Source: Pantoea agglomerans NBRC 102470
GTDB lineage: Bacteria > Pseudomonadota > Gammaproteobacteria > Enterobacterales > Enterobacteriaceae
Direction: 5' to 3'
Assembly: GCF_001598475.1 (NCBI RefSeq)
Contig: NZ_BCZA01000001.1
Span: 248,001 to 312,000 of the forward strand
DNA: 64,000 bases
The position numbers and the translations under genes are program-made. This document shows, one piece after another, positions 48,177 through 58,334 of this stretch (position 1 is its first letter; each line of letters begins with the position of its first letter). A model generated the notes under the pieces. That model searched no databases and had not been told where the DNA came from. It worked only from the letters and a program-made list of their open reading frames with translations.

Positions 48177-49307
48177 TTAGCGCGCCATTCTGCGCACCTC
48201 GTCATCGTCATTCTGCACCGCAACCAGATCCACCGGTGGCAGATTGCCGCCACTGAACTCCACCTGACGAATCGGGAAGGCGAAGCGGATATTTCGCTCT
48301 TCCAGTGCTGCCATCAGTTGCAGGTTAATCTCCTGCTGAATATCCATGTACTTGTTGTAATCCGCATCCAGCACAAAATAGACCACTTCGAAGGTCAGTT
48401 TTGAATCCTCAAAGGCCAGGAAGTGGGCACGGTCAAAACGGGTGGTCTCAACGCCCTGGATAATCTCTTTCACCAGCGGGCTGATCTCCCGGACCTGCTC
48501 TGACGGCGTGGCATAGCTGATACCAAACTTAAAGACGATGCGGCGCTGCTGCATACGCTTATAGTTGTGGATCGTCTGCTGCAACAGAATGGTATTTGAG
48601 CAGACAATCTGCTCGCCACTCAGGCTGCGCAGTCGGGTGGTTTTCAGGCCGATATGCTCGATGGAACCGGCAATGTCACCAAAGACAATAAAATCGCCAT
48701 GCTCAAACGGCTTATCAAAGCCTATCGCCAGTGAAGCAAACACATCGCTCAGTACCGTCTGAATCGCCAGCGCAATCGCGATGCCCCCGACCCCGAGACT
48801 GGCGACCAGTGCGGTAATGTTGATGCCCATGTTCGACAGAATGGCCAGGAACATCATAATCCAGACCACTACCCGCAGCAGAATCCCGAGGATCACCGTA
48901 GTGACCGGGTTGCGCACGTGCAGCGGGTCACGCAGCAGGCTTTTCAGCCATAGCCGGATGCCACAGTCGAGCCACAGAGCGAGCTGTACAATCAGCGCCA
49001 GGAACCAGCCGTGCGCGATGGTTACACTCCACGACGCGGGCAGATCGACAAACTTCAGGGCAATCAGCAGCGAAAAGATCAGCAGCAGGGTCTGGCTGGT
49101 ACTGCGCAATATCTCCACCAGAATCGCAGTGGCGCGAACATGCCGATGTTCGCTGTAAAAGGCAATCCGGTTGGAGATAAAGCGAATAAGAGTACGTAAT
49201 ATCCAGTAAATCACCAGCGTGGACACCACTACGATGGCGCTGTTTAGCCAGAGTTCCTGATTAAAAAAGAGGGAGTGAAAACGACGTGAAGAGAGCCAGT
49301 TTTCCAT
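48177..49307 (-). CDS. MscS-family mechanosensitive channel
   Basis: From the ATG at 49307 (AAGGAG 12 bases upstream) the protein has 376 residues; the frame reaches to 49379 without a ribosome site. Several N-terminal helices precede the pore helix region ITALVASLGVGGIAIALAIQ and the MscS beta-domain (DVFASLAIGFDKPFEHGDFI). An alpha/beta C-terminal domain follows. These channels protect from osmotic down-shock; extra N-terminal helices suggest a YbdG/YbiO-type rather than MscS itself. Confidence 0.88.
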   Translation of the reverse strand: MENWLSSRRFHSLFFNQELWLNSAIVVVSTLVIYWILRTLIRFISNRIAFYSEHRHVRATAILVEILRSTSQTLLLIFSLLIALKFVDLPASWSVTIAHGWFLALIVQLALWLDCGIRLWLKSLLRDPLHVRNPVTTVILGILLRVVVWIMMFLAILSNMGINITALVASLGVGGIAIALAIQTVLSDVFASLAIGFDKPFEHGDFIVFGDIAGSIEHIGLKTTRLRSLSGEQIVCSNTILLQQTIHNYKRMQQRRIVFKFGISYATPSEQVREISPLVKEIIQGVETTRFDRAHFLAFEDSKLTFEVVYFVLDADYNKYMDIQQEINLQLMAALEERNIRFAFPIRQVEFSGGNLPPVDLVAVQNDDDEVRRMAR

Positions 49308-49403
49308 TGGGGAGGGTCTCCTTGCTGGGTTCCGGTTTAAAAGAAAACAAGCAAGAAGCATAGCCTGGATGCGGCCCACCTGTGCGGCGCATCCGTAAAG
49401 TGG

Positions 49404-50138
49404 TTACTGGAATCGGGTCGATTTATCGCGAGCCAGGCGCTCAAGGGCAAAAATAATCTGCTGAAGCTGCCGCTCCTGCGCCGGGTTCAGCGTGGCAAAA
49501 CGAAAGCTCAGTCGCGGTGTGATGCGGGTTTCATTTTTGCCGGTCACCACGCTGCGCTCGCCAATGCTCAGCAGCTTTACCGGCACGTCAAAATGGCCAT
49601 ACTCGCCCAGCTCGACCCGGAACGGGTTGAAACTGTCACCGTCCTGCAACCCGTCCGGCAGCGCTTCATCGACCAGCACGCCGATACCGCCCAGCGACAG
49701 ATCCTGCAGACGCAGGCGCGTTTTCCTGCCATCGGGCCACACGGTATGACACCAGAACTGCGGCTCCAGCGGAGCGCAGACCCGGAAAAACTCACGTCGC
49801 TGGATCTGCCACAGCAGGTCTGGCAGCGGCGCGCTGAAAGCGGGTAACCCTTCAAACTCCACGATTTCCAGCGCGGCGAGGCTGAATTCCACCTTAGCGC
49901 CGTAGGTTTCCGCAGTGATACTGAGATCGTCGCTGGTCAGGGCATAATCGTTATCCAGATTATTACTGCCGAGGTCAAACAGCAGGCGATCTTCATCGGC
50001 AGCCAGCATCCGGCTGATAAACTGCCCACGCGGAAAGCGCACCAGTAATGGCGTCTGCAATCGCAGCAGATCTTTCATAACGCCAAGAACCGCCAGCGTG
50101 CCACGTTTTAGATATTGTTCCTGGTCGGCTTCTTTCAC
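49404..50138 (-). CDS. ycgR: Flagellar brake protein YcgR
   Basis: YcgR binds c-di-GMP and slows the flagellar motor. The GTG at 50138, behind GGAG, gives 244 residues, the E. coli length, and aligns with its start. A longer frame to 50261 is rejected because it would run through a sigma-28 promoter. The N-terminal YcgR domain (LAVLGVMKDLLRL) is followed by PilZ, with the c-di-GMP motifs RREFFR and DLSLGGIGV, and the conserved end TPRLSFRF...ERQLQQIIFALER. The promoter links it to the late flagellar genes. Confidence 0.93.
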   Translation of the reverse strand: MKEADQEQYLKRGTLAVLGVMKDLLRLQTPLLVRFPRGQFISRMLAADEDRLLFDLGSNNLDNDYALTSDDLSITAETYGAKVEFSLAALEIVEFEGLPAFSAPLPDLLWQIQRREFFRVCAPLEPQFWCHTVWPDGRKTRLRLQDLSLGGIGVLVDEALPDGLQDGDSFNPFRVELGEYGHFDVPVKLLSIGERSVVTGKNETRITPRLSFRFATLNPAQERQLQQIIFALERLARDKSTRFQ

Positions 50139-50194
50139 GTCCTGCTCCACAAGGGGGGTTACTTTATTGATGCGGTTTTTTTGCCTCGTCTCGG

Positions 50195-50221
50195 TTATCG
50201 GCGCGGCTAAAAAAAGCTTTA
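50195..50221 (-). promoter_or_regulatory. Sigma-28 (FliA) promoter of ycgR
   Basis: On the minus strand TAAAGCTT-N11-GCCGATAA matches the FliA consensus TAAAGTTT-N11-GCCGATAA at 15 of 16 positions with exact spacing, 57 bases upstream of the GTG start. Confidence 0.9.
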
Positions 50222-50348
50222 GCATGCTATTCATCAATAATAACTGTGAGCAGGCAGGCATTTTTTGAAAAGCTGGTTATACTTATCGCGGTAAACCGCT
50301 TGATTAATCAGGCGTTCACGATTTAATCAAAAAAGGAAGGAGCAACAG

Positions 50349-50597
50349 ATGGGTATTATTTCCTGGGTCGTCTTTGGCTTAATCGCGGGTATTCTGGCGA
50401 AGTGGATTATGCCGGGTAAAGACGGTGGCGGTTTCATTCTGACTATCGTTCTGGGTATTATCGGTGCAGTAGTGGGTGGCTGGATCAGTACGCTGTTTGG
50501 CTTCGGCCGCGTCGATGGGTTTAACTTCGGAAGTTTCGTGGTCGCTGTTATCGGTGCCATCGTGGTGCTGTTCATCTACCGCAAAGTACGCAGTTGA
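50349..50597 (+). CDS. GlsB/YeaQ/YmgE-family membrane protein
   Basis: The 82-residue protein has three hydrophobic segments and the family motifs GLIAGILAKWIMPGKDGGGF, ILGIIGAVVGGWIS and VVAVIGAIVVLFIYRKVR. Members are small stress-induced inner-membrane proteins of uncertain function (formerly called transglycosylase-associated). GGAAGGAG lies 7 bases before the ATG. Confidence 0.9.
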   Translation: MGIISWVVFGLIAGILAKWIMPGKDGGGFILTIVLGIIGAVVGGWISTLFGFGRVDGFNFGSFVVAVIGAIVVLFIYRKVRS

Positions 50598-50614
50598 CCG
50601 TAAAGGTTTAAACG

Positions 50615-50648
50615 AAAAAGGGGACGAAGCGATTCGTCCCCTTTTTTT
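50615..50648. terminator. Bidirectional terminator
   Basis: The long stem AAAAGGGGACGAA/TTCGTCCCCTTTT with a GCGA loop has A and T runs on both sides, serving the YeaQ-type gene and the convergent receptor gene. Confidence 0.9.
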
Positions 50649-50664
50649 ATCTCTTATTTTGCTA

Positions 50665-52767
50665 TCAGAAGTCGTAACCGACTGTCGCCATCACGCTGCG
50701 TTCTGCGCCCCAGTAGCAGAAGCCCGTACCGTAACAGCCCGCTACATAGGTGCGGTCGGTCAGATTATTGGCGTTGACCTGCACCCAGGCACCTTTCAGG
50801 CTGCTGTTCCAGGCGCCGAGATCGGCCCGCACTGACGCATCAAACAGCGTCACCGACGGCACACGGGTGGTGTTTTCATTGTCCGCCCACTGTTTGCCGA
50901 TGTAACGCACGCCCGCACCCGCACTCAGACCGTAATCAAACTGATAGTGACCCCAGAGTGCAGCCATGCTGTTGGGTGTGACATATGGCGTATGTCCGTC
51001 GTTGCCATCCACCGACTCTTTAAAGCGCAGATGATTCAGCGTATAGCTCGCCACGGTGCTCAGACGCGGGGTTAACTGATTACGCGCTTCCAGCTCAATG
51101 CCCTGTGAATGCACTTTGCCCGAAGGGGTAAAGAACGGCGTCGGTGCTTCCCGGTTCGCCACATCTTTCTGCGTCAGGTCATAGACCGCAACGCTATAGA
51201 GATCGCGGGTGCCGACCGGCTGATATTTCACCCCGGCTTCATACTGCTCCGCGGTGGTGGGCTTCAGCAGGTTATTGTTGGAATCGGTGAGCGCGGTCGG
51301 GGTAATTGCCTGGCTCCAGCTCACATAAGGCGAGATGCCGTTGTCGAAGGCATAGAGCAGCGCAGCGCGGCCGCTGATGTGATCATCCTGACGACGCTCA
51401 TTGCCGCTGTTATTGGCGACGATGCGGTCATAACGACCGGAGAGATCCAGATGCCAGCGATCCAGCTTCATCTCATCCTGCAGATAGAGGCCGGTCTGAT
51501 AGTAGCGACGGGTTTTATCTGCCCAGGTGTAATCCGGCATGTCGCCTACCTGCTCGCCGGTCAGGGCATTGAGCTGACTGGCTGAACCGCCCGCCGCGTT
51601 GATCTCATTTTTGTAACGATGATACTCGGCACCCAGGGTGACGCGGTGCTCCAGTTCACCGGTGTCGAACTCCGCCTGTAAGCGGTTATCGGTGGACCAG
51701 GCAGAGAGCGACGAGCGCTCACCGGAGTAAGAACGGTTCAGCAGGTCGGGATTATTTTCATCCCAGCCAACCTGATAGACCTGATCGAGATCGACATTCG
51801 AGTGGCTGTAGCTGCCGGTCGAGTAAAATGACCAGACGTCGTTGAAGCGATGGGCGAAATCGAAGCTGTAGATCTGCTCGCGACGCTTGAACTGATCGAG
51901 ATCGCTGTTGCCCTCATAAAAGCCGTTGCTCAGCTTGTAGCCGTTGTGTTCGGTGAGGCTGCCGTCACCCGGTACCGAACCGTGATAACCGCCCGACGGA
52001 TCCTTCTGCAGATAGGCTTTCAGGATTAGATGTGTATCTTCGTCCGGCTGCCACATCAGCTGCGGCATCAGTGCATATTTCTCTTCGCGGGTGTGATCGT
52101 ACTGGGTATCGCTGTTGCGGGTCACGCCGGTCAGGCGAAACGCCCACTGATCGTTGATGGCATTGGTATAGTCAAACATCGTGCCGGTGGTGGCGTTGCT
52201 GCCCGCCTGCAACTGGATGTGACCCTCTTCGCTGAACTGAGGACGCTTGGTGACCATGTTCACCAGTCCGCCCGGCACCGTCTGACCATAGAGCGCAGAA
52301 GAGGGGCCTTTGATCACGTCGATGCGCTCAAGGAAGGCGTTATCGACCTGCAATACATTGTAACTGCCACCGTCGCTCATCAGTCGCATGCCGTCGAGGA
52401 AGGTATTATCGGTATCGCCGCCATGGAAGCCGCGTAGCGAAATAGTGTCGTAACGCGTCGCGGCACCCCCAAAGTTGGTGAAGACGCCGGAACTATAGCC
52501 CAGCGCCTGATTCAGGGTCAGCGCGCCCTGATCCTGCATCTGCTGACGGGTGACCACGGAAATCGATTGCGGCGTGGTGATGAGCGGACGATCGCTTTTG
52601 GTTGCGCCCTGGCTGGTCGTCGCCAGATAGCCCTGGGTCGGCGAGGTCGAATCTTCCTGCGGTTGCGCGGTTACCACCATATCGGCAGCATAACTCAGAG
52701 CAGGCGCGGTCAGCGCCAGGGTGCATAGGGGAACATAACCTTTCAGCGACAATGACAGTTTCATCAA
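50665..52767 (-). CDS. TonB-dependent siderophore receptor
   Basis: The 700-residue outer-membrane receptor has a signal peptide (LCTLALTAPALSYA), a TonB-box-like DMVVTA, a plug domain (LITTPQSISVVTRQQMQDQ, ISLRGFHGG, VIKGPSSALYGQTVPGGLVNMVTKRP) and a 22-strand barrel. It ends MATVGYDF with the terminal Phe. The GGLVNMVTKRP block and overall length place it with hydroxamate-type receptors (FhuA/FoxA/FcuA-like), but the ligand is not certain. A near-perfect Fur box lies 54 bases upstream. Confidence 0.9.
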   Translation of the reverse strand: MMKLSLSLKGYVPLCTLALTAPALSYAADMVVTAQPQEDSTSPTQGYLATTSQGATKSDRPLITTPQSISVVTRQQMQDQGALTLNQALGYSSGVFTNFGGAATRYDTISLRGFHGGDTDNTFLDGMRLMSDGGSYNVLQVDNAFLERIDVIKGPSSALYGQTVPGGLVNMVTKRPQFSEEGHIQLQAGSNATTGTMFDYTNAINDQWAFRLTGVTRNSDTQYDHTREEKYALMPQLMWQPDEDTHLILKAYLQKDPSGGYHGSVPGDGSLTEHNGYKLSNGFYEGNSDLDQFKRREQIYSFDFAHRFNDVWSFYSTGSYSHSNVDLDQVYQVGWDENNPDLLNRSYSGERSSLSAWSTDNRLQAEFDTGELEHRVTLGAEYHRYKNEINAAGGSASQLNALTGEQVGDMPDYTWADKTRRYYQTGLYLQDEMKLDRWHLDLSGRYDRIVANNSGNERRQDDHISGRAALLYAFDNGISPYVSWSQAITPTALTDSNNNLLKPTTAEQYEAGVKYQPVGTRDLYSVAVYDLTQKDVANREAPTPFFTPSGKVHSQGIELEARNQLTPRLSTVASYTLNHLRFKESVDGNDGHTPYVTPNSMAALWGHYQFDYGLSAGAGVRYIGKQWADNENTTRVPSVTLFDASVRADLGAWNSSLKGAWVQVNANNLTDRTYVAGCYGTGFCYWGAERSVMATVGYDF

Positions 52768-52820
52768 AATTCCTTTCTTGGCAAAGGTTCAGGCAGGTGA
52801 ATAAAAGCTTTGATAGGCAA

Positions 52821-52839
52821 TCTCATTATCATAATGAGA
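52821..52839. promoter_or_regulatory. Fur box of the siderophore receptor gene
   Basis: TCTCATTATCATAATGAGA is a perfect 8+3+8 palindrome matching the core of the Fur consensus (GATAATGATAATCATTATC). It predicts iron repression. Confidence 0.85.
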
Positions 52840-52955
52840 ATTATTACCTTTTGTAAATTGGCTGCAATTTTGCCTGTTGATGAAAGAAGGTCAAGTAAAA
52901 TTCGCGGAAATGAAGTGGGGATACCCCCGGCAAGGCCAGAGGTATCCAGAGTGGA

Positions 52956-54641
52956 TTAAGGTTGTGAGGCAGACGCCTGCGGAATATCGTGGGCGCTGTT
53001 ACAGGTTTTATCTTTCGGGCAGTACTTATCCAGCAGTTTCAGCGTGACGCCGTTGGTCCAGCCGAAGCCATCCTGCAGCGGATATTCACCGCCACCGCCG
53101 CCGCCGAGATTTTTGCCATCAACGACATATTTCTCCACCAGCTTATGCTCACGGTCATAGGTGTTCTGAACGTTTTGCAGGAAGCGTAATCCCACCTCTT
53201 TCGCCAGTTTTGGCTGGTTGTAATGCTCCAGACCTTCCACAGCAACCCACTGCAGCGGTGCCCAGCCATTGGGTGCATCCCACTGCTGACCGTTGTTCAC
53301 GGTGGTGGTCACCAGACCACCAGGTTTCAGCAGCTGTTTTTCCACTGCGCTGGCGGTGCTTTCAGCCTGCTTATCGCTGGCGACCTGCAGATAGAGCGGG
53401 AACAGCGCGGCAGCAGTCAGCTGAGGATGGACCTGCTTTTTCTGCCAGTCATAATCGGCGTACCAGTTCTGTTTGCTGTCCCACAGATAGCGGTTGATCG
53501 CCGCATGGCGCTTCTCCGCGCGATCGGCAAACTGCTTCGCCAGATCGCTCTGCTTGTTCATCTGATAGCCTTTCGACAGGGTCTGCTCCAGATGGAACAG
53601 CAGGCTGTTGAGGTCAACCGGGGCCAGCTGCGTGGTACGAATTGTCGACAGGTTATGCGCATCGGTAAACCAGCGCGAACTGAAATCCCAGCCCGACGCC
53701 GCACCGGAACGCAGCTCACGGTAGAGTTCGGCTTTATTCCTCTGCGGCGCTTTCTGGGCGGTGGCAACGTCATCCATCCAGGATTCTGTACGTGGCACGT
53801 CGCGCGCATCCCAGTAGCGGTTGAGCAGGCTGCCGTCCGCCAGCTTAATCACGCGCTTGCTGGCAGCGCCCGCCGCGACTTTATCGCTGTCTGCCATCCA
53901 GTAGTCATACTCTTTCTGCAGCTGCGGCAGATAACGGGTATAGGCTTTGCCGTTATCGTGCGTCGCCAGCAGATCGACCATCAGGCTGAAGAACGGTGGC
54001 TGTGAACGGCTCAGGTAGTAGCTGCGGTTGCCGTTGGGAATGTGGCCATAACGGTCGAGCAGCGAGGCGAAGTTGTCCACCATATCCTGCACTTTATCCC
54101 AGTGCCCGCTCTCGGCCAGCCCCAGCATGGTGAAGTAGCTGTCCCAGTAATAGACTTCACGGAAGCGCCCGCCTGGCACCACATAGGGTTTGGGCAACGG
54201 CAGCAGCGAGTCATACTGACCGGCGCTGCTGGTGGTGCGCGTCAGCACCGGCCACAGGCCATCAATGTGGTCACGCAGGTTTTGTCCGGCTGGCGGCACA
54301 TATTTGTCACCGGCCGCGGGCAGGGTAAAGTTGGCATCCACAAAACGCTTAAGATCGAAATTGCGTTGTTTCTTCTGCATCTGCCAGTCGGCAAGAATTG
54401 AGGCGGGATCGAATTTCGGCACCGCATCCGCAAAGGTCTTTTGATCGGGATAGAACTTCGCCTGTTGCACGGCATTAAACAGCGGTCCTAAACGAACGTC
54501 AGGCGGCTGCGGCTGATTATTCAGCATGCGACTGTTGTCGTCGGCCTGGGCAGTGAAGGCGGGTACGCTCAGCAGCAACGTGAGCAGAAAGGGCGCATAA
54601 CGCTGACGCCGTGGAGCGGCGTTTACCTCAATTTTTGTCAT
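52956..54641 (-). CDS. treA: Periplasmic trehalase TreA
   Basis: TreA splits trehalose to glucose in the periplasm. From ATG 54641 (AAGGAG upstream) it has 561 residues (E. coli 565). The signal peptide ([16 protein letters not shown]) is followed by both GH37 signatures, [15 protein letters not shown] and [12 protein letters not shown], and the glycine-rich [13 protein letters not shown]. The upstream in-frame ATG at 54698 lacks a ribosome site. It is divergent from ghrA. Confidence 0.95.
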   Translation of the reverse strand: MTKIEVNAAPRRQRYAPFLLTLLLSVPAFTAQADDNSRMLNNQPQPPDVRLGPLFNAVQQAKFYPDQKTFADAVPKFDPASILADWQMQKKQRNFDLKRFVDANFTLPAAGDKYVPPAGQNLRDHIDGLWPVLTRTTSSAGQYDSLLPLPKPYVVPGGRFREVYYWDSYFTMLGLAESGHWDKVQDMVDNFASLLDRYGHIPNGNRSYYLSRSQPPFFSLMVDLLATHDNGKAYTRYLPQLQKEYDYWMADSDKVAAGAASKRVIKLADGSLLNRYWDARDVPRTESWMDDVATAQKAPQRNKAELYRELRSGAASGWDFSSRWFTDAHNLSTIRTTQLAPVDLNSLLFHLEQTLSKGYQMNKQSDLAKQFADRAEKRHAAINRYLWDSKQNWYADYDWQKKQVHPQLTAAALFPLYLQVASDKQAESTASAVEKQLLKPGGLVTTTVNNGQQWDAPNGWAPLQWVAVEGLEHYNQPKLAKEVGLRFLQNVQNTYDREHKLVEKYVVDGKNLGGGGGGEYPLQDGFGWTNGVTLKLLDKYCPKDKTCNSAHDIPQASASQP

Positions 54642-54851
54642 CGGTTTTTCTCCTTGTCCGAAACGCGGCCGCGCGTAACGCATTGACCACAGGACCAACT
54701 TTAGACCTTATCTGACCACTTCACCCTGAAGCGAGCCGGAAATGTGAAGCCACGGGAATTATTTTTATGGAAAAAACCGCTTTATTACGCTGGTTTTTTC
54801 TTGCTCTCACCTCGCTTTTCCCTGACGCTGAAAGAAAAAAAGGAGAGCAGG

Positions 54852-55793
54852 ATGGAGATCATCTGGTATCACCCGTCGCAGTCTGCAGCGGCCTGGATTA
54901 ACGGTTTACAACAGCGTCTGCCCCAGGTGCGGGTGCGTGCCTGGCAGCCAGGCGATAATGGTCCGGCTGATTACGCGCTGGTCCGTTCGCCCCCCACAGA
55001 AATGCTACAGGGACGCGCCACCCTGCGCGGCGTCTTTGCGCTGGGGGCAGGCGTGGACGAGATTCTGAAACAGCTGCAGCAGAACCCTGAGATGCTGCCC
55101 GACAGCGTGCCACTGTACCGGCTGGAAGATACCGGCATGGCGCGGCAGATGCAGGAGTATGCGGTTCATAGCGTACTGAGCTGGTTCCGTCGTTTTGACG
55201 ACTACCGTCTCCAGCAGCAGCAACAGTGCTGGCAGCCGCTCCCCGCTTACACGCGTGAAAACTTTACTATCGGCATCCTGGGGGCGGGCGTGCTGGGGCA
55301 GAGTGTGGCGGAAAGCCTTAAACCCTGGGGATTCCCGTTACGCGTCTGGAGCCGCTCACCCAAAGAAATTGATGGCGTGACCAGCTTTGCCGGTCGCGAT
55401 GCATTGCCTGCCTTTCTGCAGGAGACGCGGGTGGTGATCAACCTGCTGCCGAGCACGCACGAGACCATTAATCTTATCGACCACCACTTTTTACAGCAGC
55501 TGCCGCACGGCGCTTTCTTCCTCAACATCGCGCGTGGCGCGCAGGTGGTGGAAGAAGATCTGCTGGCCGCGCTCAATAGCGGGCAGCTGAAAGCGGCGGC
55601 GCTGGATGTCTTTCAGGTTGAACCGCTGCCCGAAGCGCATTCGCTCTGGTCACATCCGCGCGTCACGATCACGCCTCATAATGCGGCGGTAACCTTGATC
55701 GACGAAGCTATCGACTACATCGCCCGCGCCATCACCCAGGACCAGGCAGGCGAGCCGCCGCAGGGCAGGGTGGATCGTCAGCGCGGCTATTAA
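54852..55793 (+). CDS. ghrA: Glyoxylate/hydroxypyruvate reductase A
   Basis: GhrA reduces glyoxylate and hydroxypyruvate with NADPH. The ATG at 54852 behind GGAG gives 313 residues (E. coli 312). The Rossmann motif [30 protein letters not shown] (Arg of the active site) and the catalytic His in TPHNAA are present. It precedes ycdX as in E. coli (40-base gap). Confidence 0.95.
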   Translation: MEIIWYHPSQSAAAWINGLQQRLPQVRVRAWQPGDNGPADYALVRSPPTEMLQGRATLRGVFALGAGVDEILKQLQQNPEMLPDSVPLYRLEDTGMARQMQEYAVHSVLSWFRRFDDYRLQQQQQCWQPLPAYTRENFTIGILGAGVLGQSVAESLKPWGFPLRVWSRSPKEIDGVTSFAGRDALPAFLQETRVVINLLPSTHETINLIDHHFLQQLPHGAFFLNIARGAQVVEEDLLAALNSGQLKAAALDVFQVEPLPEAHSLWSHPRVTITPHNAAVTLIDEAIDYIARAITQDQAGEPPQGRVDRQRGY

Positions 55794-55832
55794 TGAACCG
55801 GCCCCGTCAGGGGCAATCAGCAGGAGAAGAGG

Positions 55833-56570
55833 ATGTATCCGGTAGATCTGCATATGCACACCATCGCCAGCACCCATGCTTACAGCACGCTGCACGACTA
55901 CGTGACTCAGGCGAAGCAAACCGGCATGAAACTGTTTGCCATTACCGATCACGGCCCCGACATGGCCGACGCGCCGCACTACTGGCACTTCATTAATATG
56001 CGCGTCTGGCCGCGCGTGATCGATGGCGTGGGTATTCTGCGCGGTATCGAAGCCAATATTAAAAATCAGCAGGGCGAGATCGACTGTTCCGGCCCGATGC
56101 TCGATGCGCTGGATTTGATCGTCGCCGGTTTTCACGAGCCGGTTTATGCGCCGCGCGACCGGAAACATCACACGGATGCGATGATCGCTGCGATGGCGGG
56201 CGGGCTGGTCCATATCATCAGTCATCCAGGCAACCCGAAATTCCCGGTCGATATCCCGGCTATCGCCGAGGCAGCCGCGCACTACGATGTGGCGCTGGAG
56301 CTGAACAACTCCTCCTTTACCCATTCGCGTCCGGGCAGTGAACCGAACTGTCGGGCTATCGCCGCCGCCGTGCGCGATGCCGGTGGACGGCTGGCATTTG
56401 GCTCCGATTCCCATACGGCGTTTACGCTGGGTCACTTCGATCACTGCCTGCGCATCGCCCGCGAGGTGGATTTTCCTGAGGATCGGGTGTTAAATGTCAC
56501 GCCGCGTCGCCTGCTCGACTTTCTGGAGCTGCGCAGCGGCAAACATATTGCTGAACTGGCTGACTTTTAG
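55833..56570 (+). CDS. ycdX: PHP-domain phosphatase YcdX
   Basis: YcdX is a trinuclear-zinc PHP-fold phosphatase linked to swarming in E. coli. The 245-residue protein has the metal motifs [41 protein letters not shown] and [12 protein letters not shown]. Its last 65 codons are repeated at 58335-58529, and the DNA directly after its stop is foreign, so its own 3' end may have been brought in by the insertion. GGAGAAGAGG precedes the ATG. Confidence 0.94.
   Translation: MYPVDLHMHTIASTHAYSTLHDYVTQAKQTGMKLFAITDHGPDMADAPHYWHFINMRVWPRVIDGVGILRGIEANIKNQQGEIDCSGPMLDALDLIVAGFHEPVYAPRDRKHHTDAMIAAMAGGLVHIISHPGNPKFPVDIPAIAEAAAHYDVALELNNSSFTHSRPGSEPNCRAIAAAVRDAGGRLAFGSDSHTAFTLGHFDHCLRIAREVDFPEDRVLNVTPRRLLDFLELRSGKHIAELADF
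56375..56569 (+). repeat. Direct repeat 1: 3' end of ycdX
   Basis: 195 bases are repeated at 58335-58529 (offset 1,960). All differences seen fall within 56429-56444, where TLGHFDH reads TLGNFEH in the other copy. Confidence 0.9.
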
Positions 56571-56845
56571 CGCCATGCCAGGTAAGCAACACGCTCACCA
56601 TGATGAAAATTCCCGCTTTTATCTGCGGGGATATAATGACTGAGGCGAGTATTTTACCGTAACGTGTTCTCTTATCAGCCCGGAAAGGGCGTGTGGCAAG
56701 ACCTGAAGCTTAAAGCTGAGAGAGCACTTAATAACTGAAAAATGGTCTCAATCGTTCGGGTTAGCAATGTCAACGGGGCGGTTCGTCCGGGCGGGTAATG
56801 GCGTAAACTTTAAGTTCTACTCTGCTCTTTATTGATCGCGTTAGA

Positions 56846-57100
56846 TCAAAGCGTAGAATTACCACGCCTGATAACGCGCTTTACTAATTTAATAGTTAAC
56901 CATGCTAATAGCAAAGCTGAAATTATTATTGCTATGAATAATGCATTCGCTGTTGAAGGGAAAATTTGAAATGGATTTACGATTTCACCGAGCTTCATGT
57001 AAGCATCTTCCGAAAGGGTTCTGAAGATGATTTCCGGGATCACTATAAGATAAAATAGAGTAAATACGGTGTATAAAGCCAGCCACTTGATCCTTTTCAT
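56846..57100 (-). CDS. Small two-helix membrane protein in the ycdX insertion
   Basis: From ATG 57100 (AGAGAA upstream) the product has 84 residues: a helix WLALYTVFTLFYLIVIPEII, a loop, and a second helix LFIAIIISALLLAWLTIKLV followed by a basic tail. The frame extends to 57148, but that would leave only 20 bases to the divergent gene. It is AT-rich compared with the neighbours. The family is unknown; a toxin, immunity or superinfection role is conceivable but not shown. Confidence 0.55.
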   Translation of the reverse strand: MKRIKWLALYTVFTLFYLIVIPEIIFRTLSEDAYMKLGEIVNPFQIFPSTANALFIAIIISALLLAWLTIKLVKRVIRRGNSTL

Positions 57101-57168
57101 AAGCCATTCTCTTTGCATACCTTTCACTTCAGTATACAATCGTTGCATAAGGAATTCTACACAAAGGG

Positions 57169-57870
57169 ATGAGTATGAGCATGTCTTATCTTAAGATTAA
57201 ACTTCAGGCAGAGCGAACCATTGCGCTTAACTTTGAGAAGGCACTTGCTGAGTTACATCAAACAATGCTTGATACAGGAAGGGGGATTGTGTCTGGCGCT
57301 CAACGTGCAAGCGGCTATGGTTCATGCTTTTTTGATGACTACAAGGATGTTTGTAATCAACTTAAGCAGGAAGATTTGCGATACCTGAAGCAACTCAGAA
57401 TGCTGTTTACCCGGCAGGACGTGGTTTTAGAGATGGTAGAAATATACTTCAGAAAAAAACTGAGCCGTATTGGTGATACAGGCATCCAGAACATATAGAG
57501 ACTGTTAGCTGAAAAAGCGTCTGATTATGCTTCTGGTAAATTCTCTAAACTTGCTATAGCACAGTTAATCGCGCTCGTTATTACACAATCCCGGGATTTC
57601 AAACAGTCACATATTAATGTAATTAATGCTACAAGTTCGTATGCCGTAACCGCTTTTAAATTTTATGGTAAGTTTGAGATTGCCACAAAAGCAGCAAGAA
57701 AATTACGCTTCGATGATGCGGAGTATTACTTCGACTTATATAATGCTAATTTAGAAATGTTCTATTATTTGATTGAGCCGGAAATGTCTAAAATAATCTA
57801 TTTGAAAAATTCAGGTTCCACTAGCGAAGAGCAGATTTTAAATCTACTAAACAAGATTTTAATAAAATGA
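57169..57870 (+). pseudogene. 233-codon gene interrupted by an amber codon
   Basis: A 109-codon frame ends at TAG (57496-57498), and the same frame continues open for another 123 codons to TGA at 57868-57870. Both halves have the same AT-rich, Lys/Tyr-rich helical character (AERTIALNFEKALAELHQTM; later FKFYGKFEIATKAARKLRF and LNLLNKILIK). The intact product would be a soluble helical protein. The next gene starts in its TGA (ATGA), which only makes sense if the full frame is the ancestral gene. I recognise no family. Confidence 0.6.
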
Positions 57871-58055
57871 AGGCGATCCTTCGCTGGCTATATGCCTGGG
57901 TAAGTCAATCCTTCTTTGGACTTATACCACCAGCGGCCGGTCTGGTCGGGGCCATTTTTTTTGTAAGCGTTTTTCCTACATATGGTCTGCTGTTCGCTTT
58001 TCTATGGATCCTTTTAATTATTTATTTTTGTGGAAAATATTTTCGCTATTACTAG
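57867..58055 (+). CDS. Small membrane protein coupled to the interrupted gene
   Basis: The 62-residue protein has two hydrophobic segments (SFFGLIPPAAGLVGAIFFVS and LLFAFLWILLIIYF) and a Tyr-rich end. Its ATG overlaps the stop of the preceding frame (ATGA), so it probably depends on translation through the upstream gene and may now be poorly made because of the amber codon. The function is unknown. Confidence 0.55.
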   Translation: MKAILRWLYAWVSQSFFGLIPPAAGLVGAIFFVSVFPTYGLLFAFLWILLIIYFCGKYFRYY

Positions 58056-58334
58056 TGGAGGTAAGCCCCCGTATGAAAAGTGCTTTTTATTTTATTCTAT
58101 TTTTTTATGAAAATTTACGAGTTTGATTAGCCTGTTATTGCATATCTTCATTCCGCCTGGCTAATAGTTCATCAGAATCAGAAGTTGCTGGATGATGTAT
58201 TCTGAAGTTTTCTATGCAAAATTAACCAGTTGCTTTAAGATTTTTTCTGAAGTATGAACTCACTTTCTGGCTGAGATAGCCAGGTGTAAGGGTGGATTAC
58301 TCAGAGTCCCGGTCATCGCCGTTGTTAAGACCGC

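Noticed and set aside
58077..58130. Short frame MKSAFYFILFFYENLRV after the 62-residue membrane protein
   Set aside because: It has only 17 codons in very AT-rich DNA and a weak ribosome site.
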